8,698 bases of DNA, from NCBI GenBank assembly GCA_003154555.1, contig PMDT01000092.1:185-8882 (forward strand). Reading direction: 5' to 3'. The notes under the pieces are model-generated. The model made no database searches. It worked only from the letters and a program-made list of their open reading frames with translations, and was not told the origin of the DNA. The DNA is from Spirochaetaceae bacterium (lineage in GTDB: Bacteria > Spirochaetota > Spirochaetia > SZUA-6 > Fen-1364). Positions 1-5,982 of this stretch are shown one piece after another; position 1 is the stretch's first letter, and each line of letters opens with the position of its first letter. The position numbers and the translations under genes are program-made.

Positions 1-57
1 GACCGGGCCATGTACCAGGCAAAGCAGGCGGGTCGCAACCGCATCGTCGCAGACTAG
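1..57 (+). CDS. C-terminal end of a GGDEF (diguanylate cyclase-type) protein, partial
   Basis: Frame 1 reads 18 codons, DRAMYQAKQAGRNRIVAD, and then a TAG stop at 55-57. This is the characteristic end of a GGDEF domain, whose last conserved block is A-D-x-A-(L/M)-Y-x-A-K-x-x-G-R-N-R. The domain makes cyclic di-GMP from two GTP. Only the tail is present, so the signature GG(D/E)EF loop, any sensory domains and therefore whether the enzyme is active cannot be judged. The gene meets the thiamine operon tail to tail, and its stop codon shares the CTAG palindrome at 54-57 with the stop of thiQ on the other strand. The call rests on a short but very typical motif. Confidence 0.8.
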   Translation, partial: DRAMYQAKQAGRNRIVAD

Positions 58-1142
58 TTCTCCGCCGGCAGTACCTCGCAGAGATTCGGATCGATCCAGA
101 CGGGGCGGACCTTTCCCGGATCCCACGCGCTTTCAGCCCCTCCTGCCGTGGCCACATTGACGTCCATTGCATATTCATTTCCCGCGTTGCCGATGATCCC
201 GATGCGCAATGTGCTCCCCTGGGGATGCACGAGCCGCGAGATGAGCCGCGCCCGCGTCTCGACCTTGTCGCGTGTCGGCTCGAGGCTGCATGCCGCGGCG
301 CGCACGAGCAGAACCCCACTTTCCTCCACCTTTGCATCGGGGCGCAGCCTGCGGGGAACAGCGATTACGCCGATGGGCGTCGCAATGCGGGGCGCTCCGT
401 CCGTGAATCGGAGATGACCTGGAACCAGCGCTCCCAGGCGAAGGAATGAAGCGACCCGCGCACTGGCCGGCGTACGGATGAGGTTGTCGGGGCTGCCTGC
501 CTGCAGCACTTTCCCCGCATCGACCAGCGCGATGCGCGTTGCAATTGTCATCGCTTCTGCATGGTCGTGGGTGACGTAGATCACCGTGACGCCAACCTCC
601 CGGAGGATGTCCCCGAGCTCCGCGAGCAGCGACACGCGCAGCGACGCATCCAGTGCGCCCAGCGGCTCATCGAGCATCAGGAGGCGCGGCGCTGGCGCGA
701 GGCTGCGCGCCAGCGCGACGCGCTGCTGCTCGCCACCGGATAGTGTGTGCACGTCGCGGCCTGCAAAATCCGCCATCCGCACGAGGCGCAGCACTTCCGC
801 GGCGCGCTGGCGCCTCTTGTCCGCACCCATGTGCTGCATCCGCAGGCCGAACTCGACATTCTGCTGGACGCCGAGGTGAGGAAAGAGGCAGTAGTCCTGG
901 AACATCAGGCCGAAGCCGCGTGTGTGCGGTGGGACGCCTGCCATGTCCCTGCCGTCGAAGAGGATCCGTCCGGAATCGGCGTTTTCCAGCCCCGCGATCA
1001 GGCGCAGGAGCGTGCTTTTTCCGCTTCCGCTCGGTCCGAGTATGGCGAGGATCTGCCCCTCGTCGACGTCCAGGCTGAGCCCGTCGAGCGCATGTGCGAC
1101 GCCAAAGCTCCGATGGACGTCCTGTAACGACAACAACGGCAT
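54..1142 (-). CDS. thiQ: Thiamine/TPP ABC transporter ATP-binding protein (ThiQ-like, with C-terminal TOBE-type extension)
   Basis: This is the cytoplasmic ATPase predicted to power the thiamine importer. The 362-residue product has every ABC motif: Walker A GPSGSGKST (36-44), Q-loop Gln82 in FQDYCLFPH, signature LSGGEQQRVALAR (134-146), Walker B LLMLDEP (154-160) and switch His192. About 120 residues follow the ATPase core and look like the TOBE-type regulatory extension of the PotA/FbpC/CysA group. E. coli ThiQ, at about 230 residues, lacks this. The open frame continues far upstream, but ATG 1142 is the start: it has a strong GGAGG Shine-Dalgarno (1154-1150) with a 7-nt spacer, the homology begins there, and it overlaps the thiP stop as TAATG. 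On sequence alone it could serve an iron or polyamine importer. The thiamine assignment comes from ThiB and the TPP riboswitch upstream in the same operon. Confidence 0.88.
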   Translation of the reverse strand: MPLLSLQDVHRSFGVAHALDGLSLDVDEGQILAILGPSGSGKSTLLRLIAGLENADSGRILFDGRDMAGVPPHTRGFGLMFQDYCLFPHLGVQQNVEFGLRMQHMGADKRRQRAAEVLRLVRMADFAGRDVHTLSGGEQQRVALARSLAPAPRLLMLDEPLGALDASLRVSLLAELGDILREVGVTVIYVTHDHAEAMTIATRIALVDAGKVLQAGSPDNLIRTPASARVASFLRLGALVPGHLRFTDGAPRIATPIGVIAVPRRLRPDAKVEESGVLLVRAAACSLEPTRDKVETRARLISRLVHPQGSTLRIGIIGNAGNEYAMDVNVATAGGAESAWDPGKVRPVWIDPNLCEVLPAEN

Positions 1143-2842
1143 TAGAAAGCCTCCGGTCCCGGCGCGCGGAACCGCTCGATTGCCAGGAGCCCTGCGGCGC
1201 ATGCAAGTGTCAGCATCGTGCTGAGCGCAAGGGCCTGGCCCTGGTTTGAAGCGCCCGGTCGCCCGAGTGCCGTATAGATCAGGACCGGAAGCGTCACGAG
1301 CTCGGGCCGCGTCAGGATCGCGGTGGCGCCGAACTCGCCAAGGGATACCGTGAATGCGAATGCAGCGGCGGAAACGAAAGCGCGGCGCAGGATGGGGAAG
1401 TCGATCTCGCGTCGTACCCTGCCTGGGGAGGCGCCGAGCACGGACGCCGCATCGCGGAGACGCGGATTCAGGGCACGCAACGACGGCAGGAGGCTGCGGA
1501 TCACGAGCGGCAGCGCAACAAGGGCATGCGCGACAGGAATGAGAAACCAGGCACCGCGGAAATTGAGCGGCGGCGAGTTGAATCCCACGATAAAGCCGAA
1601 ACCAAGGGAGACCGCCGATGTCCCCAGCGGGAGAAGGAAAAGCACATCGAGCGTCGACAGGGCGGCGCCGGCGGCACCGCCGTGCCTTGACGGGCGGTGC
1701 GCCAGGAGATATGCCGCGGGCACCCCGAGGGCAAGAGACAGGAGCGCGGCCTCCGTGGCAAAGGCCAGGGAGTTGATCGCAGCCAGGCCGGGAGAAATCC
1801 AGAAAAGAGAATGCCCGGTCGTGGCAAAGAGATTTTTCCAATAGCCGAAGGACCCGAGAATCAGGGATCCCATCGGGACGAGCAGGCCGATCGTGGGAAT
1901 GAGCCCGCAGAGGGCGACCAGAAGCCACTCCGCTGCTTTCCGCGGCGCATGCGTCGTGACCCGTTGAGGCTTGAGGTTCTGGATGGTGCTGGAGCGCGCC
2001 TGGAAGCGTGAATAGCCGAACATCACGGCTGCCGTCACCAGGAGCTGTACGACAGAGAGCAGGGCGGCCGCGGGCAAGTTGAACATGTAGACCGCCTGCC
2101 GATAGATCTCGGTCTCGAGCGTGGATATCCGGGGGCCTCCAAGGATGAGGATCACCCCGAAGCTGGAAAAACAGAAAGCGAACACCAGCATGGCGGAAGC
2201 GGCGAGCGACGGCAGCAGCAGGCGCAAAGTGACCCGGAAAAATGAAGCCCGTCGCCCAGCTCCCAGCACACGCGCTGCCTCACCGAGACGAGGGTCGATC
2301 GCCGACCATGCTCCGCCGACAATTCGCACGACGATGGATACGTTATAGAACACGTGGGCAAGAAGCACGGCGGGAAGGGTCCGCATGATGCTCAGGTGGA
2401 TGCCGGCCGATCCGGTGAGCAACCCTGCAAGTTTTTCCAGCAGCCCTCCCGATCCGAGAAGCGACGCAAAACCCGAGCCCACGACCACCGTCGGCAGGAC
2501 GAAGGGGATCATGAGAAGCGCTCGCAGGAGCTCTTTGCCTGGAAATCGATACGTGGCGAATATCCATGCCACAGGCAGGCCCGCGGCGAGAGTGAGAATC
2601 GTCGAAAGCAGCGCCTGGCCAGCGCTCGAGAGGAGGAGCCGACCGAGATCAGTGTCGACTGCCGCCTGGCGGATCGCGCCGAGCCCGGTCTGCGCGATCG
2701 GACCGAAGCCGAGCGCGAGAATTCGAACAAGTGGATAGATGAGGAAGATGACAAGGAACAGGACGGGCACGGCCGCGAAGGCCGCGCGGGCGCCTGCTGC
2801 CGTGCCGATTCCCGCCCTTACTTGAGCACGATCTGCGACCAT
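1142..2842 (-). CDS. thiP: Thiamine/TPP ABC transporter permease, fused two-domain (ThiP)
   Basis: This is the inner-membrane channel of the importer, about 566 residues from ATG 2842. It consists of two homologous halves, each with about six hydrophobic segments; the first runs roughly over residues 23-45 and the last over 533-554. Each half carries the EAA loop that contacts the ATPase: GEAARVLGAGRRASFFRVTL from about residue 187 and DAASVLGASPGRVRREIDFP from about 464. A single fused permease of two BPD_transp_1 domains is the normal form for ThiP and for FbpB-type iron permeases, and the usual length is near 530-570. The start is uncertain. GTG 2854 would add four residues, and both candidates have only weak Shine-Dalgarno sequences. 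Either way the gene begins inside the end of thiB (overlap 25 or 37 bp), so translation is probably coupled. It ends in TAATG, overlapping thiQ by one base. Confidence 0.88.
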   Translation of the reverse strand: MVADRAQVRAGIGTAAGARAAFAAVPVLFLVIFLIYPLVRILALGFGPIAQTGLGAIRQAAVDTDLGRLLLSSAGQALLSTILTLAAGLPVAWIFATYRFPGKELLRALLMIPFVLPTVVVGSGFASLLGSGGLLEKLAGLLTGSAGIHLSIMRTLPAVLLAHVFYNVSIVVRIVGGAWSAIDPRLGEAARVLGAGRRASFFRVTLRLLLPSLAASAMLVFAFCFSSFGVILILGGPRISTLETEIYRQAVYMFNLPAAALLSVVQLLVTAAVMFGYSRFQARSSTIQNLKPQRVTTHAPRKAAEWLLVALCGLIPTIGLLVPMGSLILGSFGYWKNLFATTGHSLFWISPGLAAINSLAFATEAALLSLALGVPAAYLLAHRPSRHGGAAGAALSTLDVLFLLPLGTSAVSLGFGFIVGFNSPPLNFRGAWFLIPVAHALVALPLVIRSLLPSLRALNPRLRDAASVLGASPGRVRREIDFPILRRAFVSAAAFAFTVSLGEFGATAILTRPELVTLPVLIYTALGRPGASNQGQALALSTMLTLACAAGLLAIERFRAPGPEAF

Positions 2843-3864
2843 GCCTTGATCCACGCATCCCGGTTTGCCTCGATCGCCGCGGGGTCGATTGCCGCGGGCG
2901 TGGAGGGAACAGGGGCGAACTTCCGGAACAGCTCAGGCACCGCGGCTTTCGCGTTGGACGGGTAGACCCACATCTGCATCGGGATGTCGGCCTGGAAGCT
3001 TTCAGAGAGCATGAAGTCCACGAATTTCCGGGCGAGGTCCGGTTCCCGGGCGCCCTTGAGGATGCCCACGAACTCGATCTGGCGGAAGGATGCACCTTCC
3101 GGGATGATATTGCCTGTCGGAGGCACCGCGGGCTTCGGATCGGCGGCGGCGTTGAGCTCATAGGCGGGGCTCGTGGCATAGCTCACGACGATCGGCCGAC
3201 GGCCTTTGCCCTGCTCGCTGAACTCGTTGTAGTACGCATCCTCCCAGCCGTTGACGACCAGGACATCGTTCCTGCGCAGCGAGGCCCAGTAGGACTGCCA
3301 GGTTGCCTGGCCCTTGTCGCCAAAGTGCGCGATCGTTGCGATGAGAAATGCAAGCCCTGGCGTCGATGTCGCCGGATTCTCCACGACGAGCAGGCTTTTC
3401 ATTGCCGGGGCCGCGAGGTCCTCCAGTGTCCGGGGCACGGCCAGTCCCTTGTCGGCGAAATACTTCCTGTCGTAGTTCAGGTCGATATAGCCGAAATCGA
3501 CGGGAAGCATCCGATGCGACGGGTCGGTCTGCAGATCGGCGGGTATGGAGGCAAGCGCCGGCGAGGCGTACGGCACGAGGATGTCGGCGTCCAGCGCGCG
3601 GCCAAGGAAGGTGTTGTCCACGCCGTAGAGGACGTCGGCGAGCGGGTTGCCTTTCGACAGGATCGCCTTTGTAAGCGTCTCACCGCCGTCGCCTCCCGCG
3701 GAGAATTGCAGCGTCACCCCGTTTGCCGCCTCGAAGGCCGCGAGCACGGACGGCGTCGCCGCAAAAGACGAATGGGTGAGCACGCGGAGAACCCGCGGCG
3801 CCGCAAAGCCGGGCACGGCAACCTGGGCGATGCAGATCGCCAGGAGAAGAGCGCTCTTTCTCAT
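2818..3864 (-). CDS. thiB: Thiamine/TPP-binding periplasmic protein (ThiB/TbpA)
   Basis: This is the substrate-binding protein that captures thiamine and its phosphates and delivers them to ThiP. The 348-residue product starts at ATG 3864, which has an AAGGGGGA Shine-Dalgarno just upstream. An in-frame upstream start at 3897 is possible but would place that site inside the gene. Residues 1-21 form a signal peptide (MRK, hydrophobic core, cleavage near GFA|A). Family landmarks follow in order: VLTHSSF (28-34), ADVLYGVDN (76-84), PVDFGYIDLNYD (121-132), NGWEDAY (205-211), SYATSPAYE (228-236) and MWVYPSNA (298-305). Aromatic residues Trp207, Tyr229, Tyr235 and Trp299 align by eye with those that sandwich thiamine in E. 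coli ThiB. The last stretch, RDAWIKAWSQIV, also matches the ThiB C-terminus. It is the first gene of the operon, directly behind the TPP riboswitch. I see no proper lipobox, so it is likely soluble or held by the inner membrane complex. Confidence 0.94.
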   Translation of the reverse strand: MRKSALLLAICIAQVAVPGFAAPRVLRVLTHSSFAATPSVLAAFEAANGVTLQFSAGGDGGETLTKAILSKGNPLADVLYGVDNTFLGRALDADILVPYASPALASIPADLQTDPSHRMLPVDFGYIDLNYDRKYFADKGLAVPRTLEDLAAPAMKSLLVVENPATSTPGLAFLIATIAHFGDKGQATWQSYWASLRRNDVLVVNGWEDAYYNEFSEQGKGRRPIVVSYATSPAYELNAAADPKPAVPPTGNIIPEGASFRQIEFVGILKGAREPDLARKFVDFMLSESFQADIPMQMWVYPSNAKAAVPELFRKFAPVPSTPAAIDPAAIEANRDAWIKAWSQIVLK

Positions 3865-3948
3865 GATGTCCCCCTTGGACGGACGTGTCAGCGACAAACG
3901 GGCCGTTCAATGCCCGAGTCACGAAATGGTCGCTGGTGTGGGGGATTT
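3865..3948 (-). promoter_or_regulatory. Expression platform between TPP aptamer and thiB start
   Basis: This leader segment links the aptamer to the thiB start codon. A TCCCCC run (3945-3940) is exactly complementary to GGGGGA (3874-3869) in the thiB Shine-Dalgarno. The overlapping CCCCAC (3943-3938) is exactly complementary to GTGGGG (4045-4040) in the 5' part of the aptamer. The two pairings exclude each other, so ligand binding could free the C-run to mask the ribosome site. A 5-bp hairpin, CGGGC/GCCCG (3916-3912 with 3903-3899, 8-nt loop), followed by TTTGT also lies here. It could be a weak intrinsic terminator, but its U-tract is poor. Translational control seems more likely; this is an inference from pairing only. 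Confidence 0.5.
3869..3876 (-). promoter_or_regulatory. Shine-Dalgarno site of thiB
   Basis: AAGGGGGA lies four bases upstream of ATG 3864. It fixes the start of thiB against the in-frame upstream ATG at 3897. It is also the likely target of the riboswitch, since its GGGGGA is complementary to the TCCCCC run at 3945-3940. Confidence 0.75.
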
Positions 3949-4050
<102 letters not shown>

Positions 4051-4054
4051 GAAG

Positions 4055-4083
4055 AATCTACAACCGGAATGCCGGACCGTCAA
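4055..4083 (-). promoter_or_regulatory. Sigma-70-like promoter of the thiBPQ operon
   Basis: The minus strand reads TTGACG (4083-4078), a 17-base spacer, then TAGATT (4060-4055). These match TTGACA in 5 of 6 and TATAAT in 4 of 6 positions at the ideal spacing. Transcription would begin near 4048, so the aptamer would sit at the very 5' end of the mRNA with P1 shortened to about four pairs, roughly the length in E. coli thiM. The -35 box contains the TGA stop of the upstream hypothetical gene. Readthrough from that gene is the alternative source of thi mRNA. This is a prediction by pattern only. Confidence 0.5.
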
Positions 4084-4856
4084 GGAGCAGCGAGGAGCCG
4101 CGATTTCAGCCATGACGCCATGGCGACGAGCCGGTTTTTGAGCGACTGTTCGCGGCCCGAGTGATCGCCGATAGGCATGCCGGTGCGCAGGTACGCCACG
4201 CCGTAGAATATGAGGTCCTTGCCGGCCGGGATGAGGATGACCTGGGTGACAAGGTTGTGCGGTTGAATGATCGGCACCAGCATGAATGAGATCGTCGACA
4301 GGTTCTCCATCTTTACCAGGAGGTGGTCGTCGCGGAAGGCGAAGTGCTCCTGGTAGGTGTTTTTCCCGAAGCTGTTGTCTTCCTGGAATGTAAACATGTC
4401 GTTTTCCCGGGGAATGCCCGTAAAGACCGGATCCGCAATTTTCACGGGATGGGAGATCTCGGATATCGCGTAGGCCTGGAGGAACAGGACCTGGTTCCTG
4501 CCGCGCGACACGGAATAATACGTGATGCCTTTCATCGAGCTCACCGCGTGGGCCGCGTTGTAGAGTGCCAGCAGGTCCCGGGTTGAGTCGGTCCGGCCGG
4601 TGATGCCGGCAAGCACCTGGAGGACCTCCACGCCGACCGTGGGCCGCAGGTCCCGTATCTCTGCTGCAAGGGCATCGCGCGAAGAGACAGTCGGCGCGAG
4701 GCTGAGCATTCCCTCCGACGGCAGGCTCACGCTGGAGACCGCCCCCGCGCGCAGCGAGACAAGCGAAGAATCCGGGAGATAGCGCGACAGGGGGTCGGCA
4801 GAAAGCGCGAAGACCGACACGAGGAGCATCTGGATTGCGAGGGGTACAAATCTCAT
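4080..4856 (-). CDS. Exported conserved hypothetical protein
   Basis: A 258-residue protein whose function I do not recognise. Residues 1-20 are a signal peptide (MRF, hydrophobic stretch, cleavage near ALSA|D), so it is probably periplasmic or surface-associated. There is no cysteine, hence no lipobox or disulfide, and no further clear membrane segment. The mature part has a helical-looking region (about 60-110, including LLALYNAAHAVSSMKGITYYS) and then a probable beta-rich half with alternating polar and hydrophobic residues (about 111-222). YYSVSRGRNQVLF and the later DNSFGKNTYQE look like family landmarks. The overall look resembles uncharacterised spirochaete proteins, possibly the DUF6675 group, but that is from memory. 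It starts 19 bp from murG on the opposite strand. No Shine-Dalgarno is visible before ATG 4856. Its stop lies in the promoter of the thiamine operon downstream. The codon pattern and GC content look like those of its neighbours. Confidence 0.8.
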   Translation of the reverse strand: MRFVPLAIQMLLVSVFALSADPLSRYLPDSSLVSLRAGAVSSVSLPSEGMLSLAPTVSSRDALAAEIRDLRPTVGVEVLQVLAGITGRTDSTRDLLALYNAAHAVSSMKGITYYSVSRGRNQVLFLQAYAISEISHPVKIADPVFTGIPRENDMFTFQEDNSFGKNTYQEHFAFRDDHLLVKMENLSTISFMLVPIIQPHNLVTQVILIPAGKDLIFYGVAYLRTGMPIGDHSGREQSLKNRLVAMASWLKSRLLAAP

Positions 4857-4875
4857 GCTACTGTGAAACTATCGT
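4857..4875. promoter_or_regulatory. 19-bp divergent intergenic region between the hypothetical gene and murG
   Basis: Only 19 bases separate the two ATG codons, and neither side has a purine-rich ribosome site. On the minus strand TACGAT (4876-4871) is a possible -10 box about 15 bases before ATG 4856. On the plus strand TACTGT (4859-4864) is a weak -10 candidate with TTGCGA 18 bases upstream of it. Promoters for each gene must therefore overlap each other or reach into the opposite coding region, and the messages may be leaderless. The boxes are weak and should be taken as suggestions. Confidence 0.3.
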
Positions 4876-5982
4876 ATGGCGCGCACTCTTTCAACCGCGG
4901 ACACGATTCCAGCGGCCGCCCCGATCGCATTTGCCGGCGGAGGAACGGCGGGTCATGTATTCCCCGGCCTCGCGGTGGCCGCGCAGCTGGACCGGCGCGT
5001 CGTGTGGCTGGGTTCCGCACGGGGCGTGGAGAAGAGCCTCGTCATGGAGGCGGGCATCGAGTTCAAGGGAATCCCCGCGGGAAAGCTGCGCCGCTATTTC
5101 TCCCTGCGGAACGTCATCGACATCCTCAAGACCGTGGCCGGCATTGCCGTCTCGTTCGTCGCTCTCCGCCGCGTGAAGCCGGCGCTTCTCTTCTCCAAGG
5201 GCGGATTCGTGAGCGTGCCGCCGGTGGTTGCGGCATGGCTGTGCGGAATACCATCCTGGACCCATGAGTCGGATTTCGACCCGGGACTCGCGACACGGAT
5301 CAACGCCAGGTTCTGCGAAAAGGTCCTCGTTTCCTTTCCCCAGACCGTGGACTATCTGCCTGCGGCCTTTCGCTCCAAGGCCCTGGTGACCGGAAACCCT
5401 GTCCGATCCAGCCTCTATTCCTCCGATCGGTCGCGTGGTCGGCGCTTCCTCGGCTCTGATGATGCCACGCCGCTTCTCTTCGTGATTGGCGGCAGCCTCG
5501 GGTCCTCCTTTATCAACGGGCTGGTTGCGAAAACCCGCGACAGGTTGCTCGCGCGCTTTTTCATCGTCCACCAGATGGGGGCAGCGGAATACGTGCCGGC
5601 CGACTGCAAGGGATACCACCCGGCGGCCTTCTTCAAGGCCGAGCTGCCCGACGTCATGGCGGCAGCAGACCTCGTGATCAGCAGGGCGGGGGCCAACACG
5701 CTTGCGGAGCTCGCCGCGCTGGGCAAGCCGTCGCTCCTGGTTCCGTTGTCGATGACGAGCAGCCGCGGCGACCAGCTGCGCAACGCGGAGATATTCCGGT
5801 CGCGCGGCGCCGCCGTTGTGCTGGCAGAAGAGGATGCCGATCCTGATACGTTCGTGTCGGCCGTCGAAACTCTCTTCGACAATCCATCGCGCCTTGAAGA
5901 AATGGCCAGGCAGGCGCGGGGGCTCGGGGCGGGAAGACCGGCGATCACGATTGCGCGGCTCATCGCCGAAAGGCTCGCCTAG
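4876..5982 (+). CDS. murG: UDP-GlcNAc:MurNAc-pentapeptide-undecaprenol GlcNAc transferase (MurG)
   Basis: Transfers GlcNAc from UDP-GlcNAc to lipid I to form lipid II, the last cytoplasmic step of peptidoglycan precursor synthesis, at the inner face of the membrane. The 368-residue product has the GT-B fold landmarks of the family: N-terminal loop GGGTAGHVFPG (21-31), FSKGGFVSVPPVVAA (106-120), HESDFDPG (130-137), GNPVR (173-177), second glycine loop GGSLGSSFIN (205-214), SRAGANTLAEL (269-279) with the donor-binding Glu, and RGDQLRNA (297-304) with the conserved Gln. The first loop has Ala where most MurG proteins have Gly (GGTGGH). Together with SRAGAN and SRGDQ this recalls the MurG3-like branch of some Firmicutes. 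The start is the only ATG available before the glycine loop, and no Shine-Dalgarno precedes it. The stop overlaps the next gene as TAGTG, so murG probably heads the operon. Confidence 0.95.
   Translation: MARTLSTADTIPAAAPIAFAGGGTAGHVFPGLAVAAQLDRRVVWLGSARGVEKSLVMEAGIEFKGIPAGKLRRYFSLRNVIDILKTVAGIAVSFVALRRVKPALLFSKGGFVSVPPVVAAWLCGIPSWTHESDFDPGLATRINARFCEKVLVSFPQTVDYLPAAFRSKALVTGNPVRSSLYSSDRSRGRRFLGSDDATPLLFVIGGSLGSSFINGLVAKTRDRLLARFFIVHQMGAAEYVPADCKGYHPAAFFKAELPDVMAAADLVISRAGANTLAELAALGKPSLLVPLSMTSSRGDQLRNAEIFRSRGAAVVLAEEDADPDTFVSAVETLFDNPSRLEEMARQARGLGAGRPAITIARLIAERLA

Noticed and set aside
1143..1928. Upstream extension of the thiQ reading frame to 624 residues
   Set aside because: The extra part overlaps thiP on the same strand, is rich in Arg/Pro/Ala with no homology, and a strong GGAGG site sits right before ATG 1142.
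3829..3843. Lipoprotein signal in ThiB (LLAIC near residues 7-11)
   Set aside because: The cysteine is preceded by Ile where lipoboxes need Gly/Ala/Ser, and it is inside the hydrophobic core; a GFA|A cleavage site follows.
3899..3916. CGGGC/GCCCG hairpin before thiB as an intrinsic terminator
   Set aside because: The stem is only five base pairs and is followed by TTTGT, not a run of T. It is kept only as an alternative to translational control.
4066..4077. CCGG-CATT-CCGG hairpin after the hypothetical gene as its terminator
   Set aside because: The stem is four base pairs and self-complementary, with no T-run, and it lies in the spacer of the predicted thi promoter.
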